In this document: in pieces, positions 21,387-33,169 of the stretch | How positions within the stretch are numbered: the first letter of the stretch is position 1 | Layout of the letters: each line of letters begins with the position of its first letter | Assembly: GCF_000715075.1 (NCBI RefSeq) | Contig: NC_134095.1 | Location: 9,906,722-9,970,721 of the forward strand | DNA: 64,000 bases | Direction: 5' to 3' | From: Nicotiana tabacum | Taxonomy: Eukaryota; Streptophyta; Magnoliopsida; Solanales; Solanaceae | The notes under the pieces: model-generated | Database searches by the model: none | Seen by the model: only the letters and a program-made list of their open reading frames with translations | Told to the model about the DNA's origin: nothing | Translations under genes and position numbers: made by a program

Positions 21387-22850
21387 ATGGTGAGGACTCG
21401 CACTACCGGACAGGGTGACTAATCACCAGTACTACCAGTTAGGCTCGTGAGGGATCGAGGTCGCGGTCAAGGTCGTGGCAGGGGTAAGGGTGTAGCCCGC
21501 ACTGTAGCCTGGAAAGTACATGTAGACCCTCCCGTTGTTCCAGATCAGGTCCCAGCTGCAGATGCTCCAGCGGGACAAGCTCAGGCACCCCTTATGCCTA
21601 TTGTGATTCCTGGCCTTCAGGAGGCCCTAACTAAGATTCTATCAGTGTGCATTGGCCTGGCTCAGGCGGTCTCAGTCACTACAGCCGCAACTACTTCTCA
21701 ATGAGGGGTAGGCACTCAGACTTTCGCCACTCGCACACCCGAGTTGTTCAGGGGCTTTAGACACTAGGGCACCTTCATCCCAGCCGGTTGTAGCTGCTTA
21801 GGACTATATAGTTCCTGTTATGCCAGAGGATGATCAGCGTAGAGTGGAGAGGTTTGGGAGACTCCAGCCTCCGTCATTTAGTGGTGCTGAGGGTGAGGAT
21901 GCACAGGGTTTCTTGGAAAAGTGCCAGAGGATTCTTTGGACCACAAGTATTCTAGAGACTAATGGGGTCTCATTCACTACCTTCCAGTTCTCTAGGGATG
22001 CACTTAGTTGGTGAGAGTCTCATGAGAGGCGTAGGCCGGTTGGCGCAGCACCCCTTACTTGGCAGCAATTCTCCGTTCTCTTTCTGGAGAAGTTTGTACC
22101 TGAGTCTCGCAGAGAGGAGATGCGTAGGCAGTTCGAGCAGCTTCGCCAGGGTGATATGTCTGTTACACAGTATGAGATGCGGTTCTCCGAGTTGGATCGT
22201 CATGCTGTTTGGTTGGTTCTCACAGACCGAGAGAGGATTAGGAGGTTTATAAATGGCCTCAGTTTTTAGCTTCGGTTACTTATGACCAGAGAGAGGGTGT
22301 CTGGTGCCACTTTCGATGAGGTTGTCGACATTTCTCGATATATTGAGATGGTTCGTGGTTAGGAGAGGGTTGAAAGGGAGGCCAAGAGGCCTCATGGTCA
22401 GGGTGGATTCAGTGGTGCTCCTCATGGGGGTCAGTTCTAGCACGGCAGAGGCCGTCCATTTAGACATGCTAAGTCAGCTCGCCCAGTTCACCGTGGGGCA
22501 TCATCGGGCCATGGTTCTCATAGTTCTCATCAAGGCCATTCATCACTTAGTGCCCCCCAGCCCAGAGTTTGTCCGTGCTCCATCGGTTCAGGGCTTCTCC
22601 ATGCTAGGTTCTTCTACCAGTCATCCTGGTGCTAGGGGTTCCCTTCAGTCCCCGCCACCAGCACCACGTGGTTGTTATAAGTGTGGAGTAGTTTGGGTGT
22701 ATTTGGAGGCAGTGTCTTCGTTGTCTGGGAGGTCCACCTCAATAGAGGAGTCAGCCATCAACTTTAGCACCAGTTACTTCATCACCTGCCCAGTCATTTA
22801 GGGGTGTAGGACATTCAGCTAGGGGTCTCCTTAGAGTAAGAGGTCGATCA
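21387..22850 (+). pseudogene. gag: Broken gag of chromovirus 1
   Basis: Start ATG at 21387 encodes MVRTRTT, the same start as chromovirus 2 (49973 on the minus strand). Capsid similarity follows in pieces: the RRVERFGRLQPPSFSGAEGE stretch near 21835, the TTFQFSRDALSW stretch near 21980, and SVTQYEMRFSELDRHA near 22160. A degenerate zinc-knuckle site begins near 22670 (CYKCG kept, rest lost). The frame is interrupted by TAG at 21799, 22267, 22360 and 22438, each where CAG is expected, by TGA at 22015 and by small frameshifts. No gag product is possible. Confidence 0.85.
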
Positions 22851-23270
22851 GGTGGTGGTCAGGACCGTTTCTATGCACTCCCAGCCAGACCAAATGCTAT
22901 TGCTTCAGATGCTGTGATCACATATATCGTCTCAGTTTGCCACAGGGATGCTTTTGCATTATTTGATCGTGGTTCCATTTTTTCATGTGTCATCATATTT
23001 TGCTCATTATTTGGATATGCCTCGTGAGTCTCTTGTTTTATCTGTTTGTGTATCTACTCTGGTAGGCGATACTATTATTGTAGACCGCGTATATTGGTCT
23101 TGTGTGGTGACTATTGGGGTTCTAGAGACCCGAGTGGAACTTTTGTTGCTTAGTATGGTTGATTTTGATGTGATATTGGGTATGGATTGGTTGTCTTCGT
23201 GTCGTGCTATTCTAGACGTCATGCTAAGATAGTGACGTTGGCTATGCCGGGGGTGTCATGGATTGAGTGG
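22851..23270 (+). pseudogene. Protease region of chromovirus 1
   Basis: Retropepsin-like domain in pieces. The FALFDxGS-type active-site region is at about 22950-22980, where the expected aspartate codon context reads ALFDRGS. It is followed by ARVELLLLSMVDFDVILGMDWL-like sequence at 23120-23190 (VDFDVILGMDWL visible). Frameshifts separate the two halves. The protease would cut the Gag-Pol polyprotein. Confidence 0.75.
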
Positions 23271-23276
23271 TGAGGT

Positions 23277-24760
23277 TTGTCAGATTATGTTCCCAGTAGG
23301 GTAATTTCATTTTTGAAGGCCCAACAGATGGTTGGGAAGGGTTGTCTTTCTTATTTAGCCTTCGTGAGGGATGTTAGTGTAGAGAATCTTACCATTAATT
23401 CAGTTCTGATAGTGAGGGATTTTTCGGATGTGTTTCCTGCAAACCTGTCGGAATGCCACTAGACAGGAATATTGACTTCGGTATTGATTTGGTACCAGGA
23501 ACTCAGCCTATTTCTATTCCACCATATCGTATGGTACCGGCGGAGTTAAAGGAATTGGAGGAGCAGCTTCAGGAACTCCTTGATAAGGGATTCATTCGGC
23601 CTAGTGTGTCATCTTGGGGTGCGCATGTTCTATTTGTGAAGAAGAAGGATGACACAATGAGGATGTGTATTGATTACAGGTAGTTGAACAAAGTCACAAT
23701 CAAGAACAAGTATCATTTGCCTCGTATTGATGATTTATTTGACCAGCTTCAGGGGGCAAGAGTGTTCTCCAAGATTGATCTCAGGTCAGGGTATCACCAG
23801 TTGAAGATTAGGGACTCAGGCATTCTTAAGACAGCTTTCAGGACCCGATATGACCATTATGAGTTCCTTGTGATGTATTTTAGGCTAACCAATGCCCCAG
23901 CGGCGTTCATGCATTTGATGAATAACGTGTTTCGACCTTATCTTGACTAGTTTTTTATTATTTTCATTGATGATATTCTGGTGTACTCATGTAGTCAGGA
24001 GGAGCACATTGAGCATTTGAGAGTTGTAGTGCAACAGTTGCGGGAGGAGAAGCTTTATGCAAAGTTTCCAAGTATGCGTTTTGGCTCAGTTTAGTGGCGT
24101 TCTTGGGGCACGTGGTGTCCAGTGAGGGTATTCAGGTTAATCCAAAGAAGATAGAGGCGGTTTAGAGTTGGCTCAGACCATCCTCAGCCACAGAGATTCA
24201 CAGCTTTCTTGGGTTAGTAAGTTATTATCGTCAGTTCGTTTAGGGATTTTCATCTATTTCATCACCCTTGACCAAATTGACCCAAAAGGGTGCTCCTTTC
24301 AGGTGGTCAGATGAGTGTGAGGCAAGCTTTCAGAAGCTCAAGACCGCCTTGACCACATCTCCAGTGTTAGTTTTGCCATCAGTTTTAGGTTCTTATACGG
24401 TATATTGTGATGCTTCTCGGATTAGTATTGGGTGTGTGTTAATGCAGGAGGGTAGAGTGATTGCTTATGCTTCTCGTCAGTTGAAGCCCCATGAGAAGAA
24501 CTACCCTGTTCATGATTTGGAGTTGGATGCCATTGTCTACGCGTTGAAGATTTGGAGGCATTATCTCTATGGTGTGTCTTGTGAAGTGTTTACTGATCAT
24601 CATAGCCTCCAACACTTATTCAAATAGAAGGATCTCATTTTGAGGCAGCGGAGATGGTTAGAGATACTAAAGGACTATGATATTACTATTTTGTACCATC
24701 CGGGAAAGGCTAATGTCATGGTCGATGCCTTGAGTAGGAAGGCGGTGAGTATGGGCAGTT
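23277..24760 (+). pseudogene. pol: Reverse transcriptase-RNase H region of chromovirus 1
   Basis: RT motifs appear in order: [15 protein letters not shown] and [12 protein letters not shown] (23470-23550), [16 protein letters not shown] (23630-23680), [16 protein letters not shown] (23760-23815), [15 protein letters not shown] (23880-23925), and FIDDILVYS with the catalytic DD at about 23965-23990. RNase H follows with [15 protein letters not shown] (24400-24450), [20 protein letters not shown] and the [11 protein letters not shown] segment. Stops TAG at 23681, 24162, 24241 and 24625 replace glutamine codons seen intact in chromovirus 2, and a 1-nt loss near 24067 shifts the frame. The order (RT-RH-INT-chromodomain) defines Ty3/gypsy. 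Confidence 0.92.
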
Positions 24761-26345
24761 TTGCATTTATTCACGTTGGGGAGAGACCTCTTGCAGTTGA
24801 TGTTTAGGCCTTGACCAATCGTTTTATGAGGTTGGATATTTCGGAGCCCAGTCGGATCCTAGCTTGTGTGGTTTCTCGGTCTTCCTTGTTTGATCGTATC
24901 AGAGAGTGCCAGTATGATGATCCTCATTTGATTGTCCTCAAGGACAGAGTTCAGCACGAGAGGCCAGAGATGTGACTATTGGTGATGATGGGGTATTGAG
25001 GATGCATGGCCGGATATGTGTGCCCAATATAGATGGGCTTCGGGAGTTGATTCTGGAGGAAGCCCATAGCTCGCAATATTCCATGCATCTGGGTGCTACG
25101 AAGATGTATCAGGACTTGGGACAACACTATTGGTGGAGGAGAATGAAGAAAGATATAGTGGAGTTTGTAGCTCGGTGTCTCAATTGTCAGCAGGTGAAAC
25201 ATAAGCATCAGAGACAGGGTGGCTTGCTTCAGCAAATGGATATTCCAGAGTGGAAGTGGGAGTAGATCACCATGGATTTCGTAGCTGGACTCCCACGGAC
25301 TTTGAGGAAGTTCGATGCTATTTGGGTGATTGTGGATCGACTGACCAAGTACATGCACTTCATTCCTATGTGTATTACCTATTCTTCAGAGCGGTTAGCT
25401 GAGATTTATATCCGAGACATTGTTTGCATGCATGGCGTTCCAGTTTCTATCATATCAGATATAGGTACTCAATTTACATCGTAGTTTTGGAGGGTCGTGC
25501 AACGAGAGTTGGGTACTCAGGTTGAGATGAGCACAACTTTTCACCCTCAGATGGACGGATAGTCCGAGCGCACTATTCAGATATTGGAGGACATGTTGCA
25601 CGCCTGTGTTATTGATTTCGGGGGTTCATGGGACCAGTTTCTACCGCTCGCAGAGTTTGCATACAACAACAGTTATCAGTCGAGTATTCAGATGGCTCCA
25701 TATGAGGCTTTATATGGGAGACAGTGTAGATCTCCAGTAAGTTGGTTTGAGCCGGGCGAGGCTAGGCTTTTGGGTACAGACTTGGTGCAGGATGCTTGAG
25801 ACAAGGTGAAAGTGATTCAGGAGCGGCTTCATATAGCTCAGTCAAGACAAAAGATTTATGCTGACAGAAAGGTCGGGATGGGTCTTACATGGTTGGGGAG
25901 AAGGTTCTATTGAAGGTTTCACCCATGAAGGGTGTTATGAGATTCGAGAAGAAGGGAAAATTGAGCCCTTGGTTCATTCGACCTTTTGAGGTGTTTCAGA
26001 GGATTGGGGAGGTAGCTTATGAGCTTGCTTTTCCACCTAGCTTGTTGGGTATGCATCTGGTATTTCATGTTTCCATGCTCCAAAAGTATGTCAGCGATCC
26101 GTTTCATGTTTTGGATTTCAGTACGGTTTAGTTAGATGGTGATTTGACTTATGATGTGAGCCAGTGGATATTTTGGAGCGGCAGTCCGAAAGTTAAAATC
26201 AAATGATATATATTTAGTTAAAGTGTAGTGGATAGGTCGGCCCATGGAGGAGGCTGCTTGGGAGACCGAGCGGAAGATGCGGAGCAGATATCCACAACTG
26301 TTTGAGGCTTCAGATATGTTTCTAGACTCGTTCGAGGACGAACGT
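24761..26345 (+). pseudogene. pol: Integrase-chromodomain region of chromovirus 1
   Basis: The H2C2 zinc-binding domain is visible at 25060-25190 (HSSQYSMHLG...RCLNCQQVK). The catalytic core has D in MDFVAGL (25272), D in IISDIGTQFTS (25455) and E in SERTIQILEDM (25565). The C-terminal segment is MVGEKVLLKVSPMKGVMRF (25889) to HVSMLQKYV. A chromodomain remnant near 26235-26310 has EEAAWETERKMRSRYPQLFE, the basis for calling this a Tekay/Del-type chromovirus. Stops at 24805, 25263, 25482 and 25560 and several frameshifts inactivate it. Confidence 0.88.
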
Positions 26346-26351
26346 TTGTTT

Positions 26352-26361
26352 AAGAGGGGAA
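26352..26361 (+). other. Polypurine tract of chromovirus 1
   Basis: AAGAGGGGAA immediately before the 3' LTR, in the position and composition of the plus-strand primer. Confidence 0.75.
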
Positions 26362-29189
26362 TGATATAACGGTCCGGCCGGTCATATCGTGAATTATAGC
26401 CCTGTTTCCCCCATTTCTGCTTCTTTAAGTGTTCTTCAGCTGTATTTCATCGTATCGTGTTGGTTGGTTGGGTTCGGAGTAGTTTCAGTGTAGAATGAGA
26501 TACTTAGTCTCCTATTTAGAAGTTTAAGTAGGAAAAATCAACCGGATGTTGACTTATGTGCAAATGATCTCGGATGTGAATTCTGATGGTTCGGTTAGCT
26601 CCGTTAAGTGATTTTGGACTTAGGAGCGTATTCAAAACGTGATTTGGAGGTTCGTGGTAGAATGAGATTTGAATTGGTGAAATTGGAAATTTGGCGACTT
26701 TCGGCCGACAGTGAAAATTTTGATATCGGAGTCGGAATGGAATTTCGAAAATTGGAGTAGGTCCGTAGTGTCATTTGGGGCGTGTGTGTAACATTTCAGG
26801 TCATTAAGATGTATTTTAGTAAGTTTTGGCATCATTTGCGGAATTTGAAATTTTGGAAATCCTTAGGCTTGAATCCGGGAGTATTTCAGTGTTTCGATGT
26901 TGTTTTGAGTGTCCCGTAGGTTCGACTAAGTTTGTATGTTGATATGTTACGTGTTGGTATATTTGGTTGAGGCCCCGAGGGGCTTGGGAAGATTTCGGAT
27001 GGTTAACAGAAAGTTTGGAGTGGGATTTTGCAGCTGAAGTTGCTGCTTCTGATGTTTCCGCACCTGAGGAGTGGGGACCGCAGGTGTGATGATCACAAAC
27101 GCACGAAGCAACCACAGATGCAGAATTTGTCGCAAGAGCGAAAGTTGGACCGCACCTGCGAGCCCGCAGGTGCGAGGCCTGGGGCGTAGGTGCGGAAGCT
27201 GGTGGGTTAAGTGAAAACCACAGATGCGGTTTTTTTTACCGCATAAATGGTCTCGCAGATGCGGGTAAAGGACCGCAGGTGCGGGATGCTTGGGCAAAAA
27301 GTATATAAGGAACCCTTCGCGAATTTTGGCCATTCTTAACCATTTTTCATTCATATTTTGAGGATTTGGAGGGTTTTGAAGAGGGAATCAAGGGGATACT
27401 CATTGAGGTACGTTACTTGAGCTTAATACTTGTGATTATGGTAAATTTCAGTTGTTTAAGCATGAAATTAGTAGAAATTAGGGATGAAATTGAGGGGATT
27501 AGGGCTTGAAATTGGAGAGTTTGATTTGGGGATTTGAGGGACCATTTGATGTCGGATTTGGATAAATTTGGTATGTATAGACTCGTGAGTGAAATGAGTT
27601 TCTAGTTTTGTGATTTTTTCGGATTCCGAGACGTGGGCCTGGGGGCCGGGTTTGGGTGAATTTTGGGATTTTGGTATAAATTGATAGTTTTCGTAAGGAA
27701 TTGATCTCTTAACTAATATTGATCACATTGTATTGCTTTTGGTTAGATTCGGGACATTTGGAGGCCGATTCCAAAGGCAAGGGCATCGCGGAATAGGGAT
27801 TTGACCTGTTCGAGATAAGTAATGATTGTAAATCTTGTCCTGAAGGTATGAAACCTCGGATTTTATATTGTTTTACTACTTTAAAGTGACGCACATGCTA
27901 GGTGACGGGCATGTGGGTGTGTACCGTTGGGGTTGTGACTTGGTCCGTCCCGTAGAAACTATTAAGTTGCGTATTTGACTGAAACTATATGATATTTCTG
28001 AGTTTTAGAAAGAATTCCTATAAATTTGGACTGAATGCCATATTTGCGCCTCGTGCCAACGTTGTTTGAACATTTAGGGGCCTTTTCTTATTATCCTCTC
28101 ACTGTATTGATTTAAGATCTATACTCAGTCATGCTATGTTTACTGATTTCATAAACTCAGTCTTTATTGCCCGATTTGATTCATATAAAATGTTATTTTG
28201 GGATGAGCCTCTATTTTTATTTATAGCTCGAGTGGCTTGAGAGGTTTCTGACTGAGTGAGGCCGAGGGCCTATTTGTGAAGATATTATGGGATCGTGTTG
28301 CGCGCCGCAACATGATGTTACTGATTTATGATTATGAGAGGCCGAGGGCCTGATTGATTTATCCCACGAGATGGTTTGTTATAGCGTTTGGGTTGTAGGA
28401 TCCCCTCCGGAATCTGTACACCCCCAGTGAGCGCGGGTACCTTGAGTGAGTGGTATAATATTTTGCCCGAGGGGCTGTTCTTGATTCATGTTGTGCCCCA
28501 GGGGCTGTATACAAGTGACTGTGAGGTCTGCCCGAGGGGCTAATTCTGAGTGATGTTATGCCCGAGGGGCGGTTTATGATTCATGTTTGCCCGAGGGGCT
28601 GTTTATGATTTTCATCACTTTTACTCTAAATTGAATTGAACCCCTGTTGAAACAATTGAAAAATATTTTTAAATGATTTTTTTTACCGAAATTGGATTTT
28701 AAACGAGATGATTTGACTCATATACTGATTTGAAAGCATGTTGTACCTACTGAAATTTCATGACGTGGATTTTATGTGTTTTTTACTGCTCAGTCTTTGT
28801 TTACCTTTATTACTTACTGAGTTGGCGTACTCACATTACTCCCTATACCTTGTGTGCAGATTCAGGTATTTCTGAACCCGGTAGTGGGTGTTGATCACTA
28901 ACTGGTAGATTCTCCCTCCTATCTTCCTTTAGATATTATTAATTAATTTTCAAACTGTATTAGTCTTAGCATTTTTAGACAGTTACTAGTAGATGCTCAT
29001 GACTTGTGATACCCCGATGTCGAACTTTTCTTTCCGCACTTTGTTATTCAGACTTATATTAAAATGTTTTGTTAATTAATAGCTTAAAGAAACCTTCATT
29101 TTGGATTATCGGGTTGTTTTGGTAAGATGGTCAGCTCGCCTAGTTCCTCGTTAGGAGCCATCACAACAAAGTAGATTTGGGTCGTGACA
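26362..29189 (+). mobile_element. 3' LTR of chromovirus 1
   Basis: 2828 bp, starts TGATATAACGG, ends GGGTCGTGACA. The CpG-rich motif cluster lies at 27059-27283 and is followed by TATATAAGG at about 27302, mirroring the 5' copy. The U5-side GCCCGAGGGGCT repeats are at about 28465-28605. No 5-bp TSD can be tested because the 5' LTR is truncated. Confidence 0.9.
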
Positions 29190-29942
29190 TATTTGGCAAG
29201 AAACCAGTGTATCTGAGGGATTTTTCTTTGATGTGAATCATGACAACTTTTTGATGAAATCCATATATATGCTCCGGTTATGGAGAGAACTTGCTAGTTG
29301 AGAGCTTGAATAAAATTATAAAGAGAGGAACTGTACTACGTACTCTATACTTCTTTATTTTCTATATTTACTTTGTTTCATATTTATTCACTTTTTTACT
29401 GTACCTGATATTATTGGACCACTAGTAAGTGTCGGAGTCGACCTCTCACCACTACTTCTTCGAGGTTAGACTGGATATTTACTGAGTACGCGTTGTTTTC
29501 GTACTCATACTATACTTGTTGTACATTTTGTTGTGTAGACACATGCATGGCTAGTGGCCTAGTGGGCGCAGCGGCATGATTGACATGGGGACCTAGGTGA
29601 GCTGCATCTTATGTACGATCCACAGCCAGCAAAGTCTCCTTCAGAGTATTTGTATTTCTTTTTTTGTCCAAGTTTGGATTCCGGATAGTTATTGTATTTT
29701 ATTTTATTTTCTAGTAAATGCTCATGCGTTTGTGACACCGGTTCTGGGATGATTATGGGATATTTAGAATTAAAATTGGAAAACGTTATTATTATTCTTT
29801 AAAGTTCATCTTTTACTAGTTAAATTGAGAAAAATTTATGATTTCAGAAATATGAAAAATGAGAGATTAACTATTTATTGTGGCTTGCCTAACAGTAGTG
29901 TTCGGCGGCATCACGATCTTTAATGGATTTTGTGTCATGACA
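29190..29942 (+). mobile_element. Orphan 3' part of a chromovirus-type LTR
   Basis: Aligns with 1030-1792, from the AGCCAGTGTATCTGAGG-like start to a TGACA end at 29942. It has no primer-binding site after it. It abuts the 3' LTR of chromovirus 1, so that element probably integrated into this older LTR. The left half that should lie before 18953 is gone. Confidence 0.75.
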
Positions 29943-30182
29943 CTTATAGTCTGTGTGAAATGCGTTTATAAGGTTAAGAATCGCATTTAAGTTAAAACTT
30001 CAGCAATCAAAATCATGTTAAAAGCTGATTACTAATGGGGTAGCTTAATTGAATCAAATGTGTGTTTCTTCTTTTCTAATTTTTGGACCTCAACATACAT
30101 GTTAAAAAATAACATTATATTACAGCGAAAATTTAAATAGTTAGAATTTTATGTATATAAAAAATTAGACTATTATGGCGAC
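29943..30182. other. Unassigned AT-rich DNA
   Basis: No ORF, repeat or RNA signature recognised between the orphan LTR piece and the Mutator-like element. Confidence 0.5.
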
Positions 30183-30191
30183 TAAAAAATT

Positions 30192-31975
30192 GGGATAAGT
30201 TCACAAAATACCTACCCTAACACAAACAATTTACCCGCTTCTACCCAAACCAAAGTATTTACCCGATCTACCTATTCCATGAACCATAAAATGCTTATTG
30301 ATGATCAACATTCATTTGATCCTTTTCTTTATTTTTTTCCCCTTTTGTTATATAAAAAAACTGATAAAGTATTTTTCCCCTTATTTGTTTCATATTTTTC
30401 TTTTTCTCCATATCAACTATCAAAAAAATAACCTATATAGTATATCTTATTTATCTTTTTTTTATCTGTCATTTTTTCTTTTTTAAATATATGTATTAAT
30501 GTAAATATTTCTAGCACAAATGATCCAAAATTATATATTAGTACAATAAAATGGAATATTGGTATTTAATGTTATTATAAATACTTGTCACAATAGTATA
30601 TCAAAACTGCATATAAATATATCAAATAGGTATATTACTATTTTATGTCGCCACGCACCTACTTCTTATACAATGAATATTATTTTTATGGAACTCATCA
30701 AAAATTCATTTAAGAAAATATTTGTAAGGACATAGTTGGAAAAATTAAAAAAATTAAAAAATTACTTATTTAGTATGGTATATTATTTTATTATATTGAA
30801 CTACAACAATATAATGCTACTATAACTATGACTTTAGCTTTACACAATAGCACCTAAATGATTTAACAAATAGCAGTCGAAGTATACTATTATTGTATAT
30901 TGTATACTATTACAACATATTGTTGCAGTATATTACATATTATTATGATATACCATTATATTATATTGTATACTATAACATCTGTTGCAGTATAGCTATA
31001 TACGCCTACAACATATGTATACCATAGCGGTATATTATTGGGTAACAGTGTTCTTCATTGATTATTACAGTATACCATTGTAGTATAGCTATATACTCCT
31101 ATAGTATATTTGTATACCATAGCGGTAAACTGTTGGATAACTGTTTTTTTCTTCAATTTTTAGCTGAAAAATTTGATCTCAATCATCTAAAATCAGCTCC
31201 AAATGAGATCAAATTTTAGTATGAAATTTCAGAAAGTACTATAAGTAATATTTAATAACACCCACTTTGAATCAAACAAGAAATCTTCAAAATAAAAATT
31301 TTAAATTCAATAGCTTCAAACCCAACAATGATGGATATTCAAATACACACAAAATTCAGATATGGGAAACTTAATATCAAATTCCAAGCACCAAAATCAC
31401 AATCATGTTTTGAAAAATGACTCGAACAAGGACAAAGAGTTACGAGAAAATATCAAATTTGTAGGGAGGGAGAGAGTGTTTAGTGGCGATGAAAGGCATT
31501 CAATAGGTGATAATTTCATTCAACAAGAGAAAATTAAACTACATGCACGTTATGAATTAATTGAATCGTAATTTGTACATATTGAGCAAACCTCTTTTGT
31601 TGTATACACAAAATCATCACATAACTAAATAAATAATGATATTCCTTACCCATTAATTTATCAATATTTTAATTTGTGAATATTATAAAAATATTGCCGA
31701 TTAGATAAACAATTTAACTTATGAAAATAAAAGCAAGAACAAAGAGAGGAAATTGATGAAGAGAGAAATGAAAGTGTTTCTTACTTTGGATTGAAACAAG
31801 GAAGATTACGCGTGGGTTGGGTATATGTTCATTCCCCCTGAAGCCTTTAGAGACTTCCTTTATGGTTAGAGGGGTAATAATTTTATATGGAATAGATATA
31901 TTTAGTAATTACTGTCCAAATTGATAAGACCGGATAATTAGTTTAAGTTTAATAGGTAGCCACCGTAAATTCCTC
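30192..31975. mobile_element. Mutator-like non-autonomous DNA element
   Basis: 1784 bp flanked by 9-bp direct repeats TAAAAAATT (30183-30191) and TAAATAATT (31976-31984), differing at one base. The ends are imperfect inverted repeats: left GGGATAAGTTCACAAAATAC, right (complement) GAGGAATTTACGGTGGCTAC, with similarity continuing into an ACC(T/C)A..AATT.(A/C)CCG block. The interior (30850-31140) is packed with TATACCATAGCGGTATA-like units. No transposase is recognised. The 69-codon frame at 31362-31571 has no recognisable family. The 9-bp duplication points to a MULE; a high-copy MITE of another type is the alternative. Confidence 0.65.
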
Positions 31976-31984
31976 TAAATAATT

Positions 31985-32771
31985 GGCCAATACTTGGAGT
32001 TATTTGCACCTACACAGAGAGTCAAGCAGAGTAGATACGAAAAACATAAGTTTTAATCACGACTTCTAATAAATCGCCATAAAAGCTCTATTTTTCTGGA
32101 TCGAGTGTGTTTGTCGCACTGAAATTCTTATTGTTTTTAGTTTCCCAACACCGTCGAAAAAATTTTGTCATCCCGTTGCAAAGTCGACAATAAAATGTTA
32201 TCCTAACTATTTAAATAAAGCATGTTGATTTTAAAGAAGAAAAAATGAAGAAAAAGTTAATAAAATCTTTTTTTTAATTTTTACCATAAACTATTGTATT
32301 ATATGTTAGTGTTTTTGTCTAACTTATTTGTTCTATCATTAACTAAGCTATAAAAAAGACCCCGATAAATCATACTGGAGTGATTCGAGAAGAACGATTA
32401 AGCTCATATTCTATTCTTTCTTCAATACTTACAGACGAAGTGTTTCTTTTCAGATCACTACGCTGTGAAGTTAAAGATTCTTTGAATTATCCTTCAATTT
32501 GAAAGAAAATATTTAATTTGAATTTGTCCAAGTCTGGTCATATAATCCATAGAAGTACCTATGTGTTTTCTTTACACGCTAATCTTTAGCGTTGTTAATT
32601 GGAAAACAAAAACATCGTTTCGACGTTGAACAGTAAACGTATTCCTAACTTCCGGTTATATTAATGGATCAATTTTTAAAGCTTGGAAAATTCAACTTCA
32701 ATGATTAGAGTACTAAAAATTCGTCTTATGCAAGAAAGAACGTTCTTACCTCTTAAGAGTATAATCAAATT
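31985..32771. other. Unassigned AT-rich DNA
   Basis: No credible gene. Short ORFs only; nothing recognised besides low-complexity A/T stretches. Confidence 0.5.
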
Positions 32772-32928
32772 TCTTTATAACAATCACATTTGTTCCAGTT
32801 ATTTTTGGTTACTATAATGATGTGATGTTGTAAAAAATACATAATATAGCATAACATGAAAAGTAGGTTCCAAAAAAATTTGACTGTTATAGTGAAATGT
32901 TATTATAAATAATGATTGTAATAAAGAA
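32772..32928. mobile_element. MITE-like element, copy 1
   Basis: About 157 bp with inverted ends TCTTTATAACAATCA and TGATTGTAATAAAGA. The interior TAACATGAAAAGTAGGTTCC and GACTGTTATAGTGAAATGTT segments match copy 2 at 55340-55416. Confidence 0.7.
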
Positions 32929-32935
32929 CCTTCAT

Positions 32936-33169
32936 TGTATCACATTTATCTCAAAACTACATAAAGAGAGAAGGAATCGTACGTATGTGAAGGAAGAGAG
33001 AAATGAATATTTCTAGAAGCTTTTCATTTCTAACTAACTGATGCAATGTGTGTTGTATATCTTTTATACTACTCTAATCGATATTTAACTCCAACTATAA
33101 CTAACAACTAACTCTAGTGACATATGAGTTACAATGCTAAACTATAGTTAGGTAATTACATTCTTTACA
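32936..33169 (-). mobile_element. 3' LTR of Ty1/copia element
   Basis: About 234 bp, aligned with 39802-40028 (shared GAGAGAAGGAATCGTA, GAAGCTTTTCATTT and CTAAACTATAGTTA blocks). On its right is a C-rich tract (33171-33185), the complement of a GAGGGGGGGTG-type polypurine tract. The outermost ~30 bp are diverged, so the exact left end is uncertain, and no convincing TSD pairs with the right side. Confidence 0.8.

Noticed and set aside
31362..31571. 69-codon ORF in the Mutator-like element
   Set aside because: No motif recognised and low-complexity composition; kept only as a note within the element.
32931..32935. TTCAT as TSD of the copia element
   Set aside because: The right flank after 40028 reads AAACT; no match.
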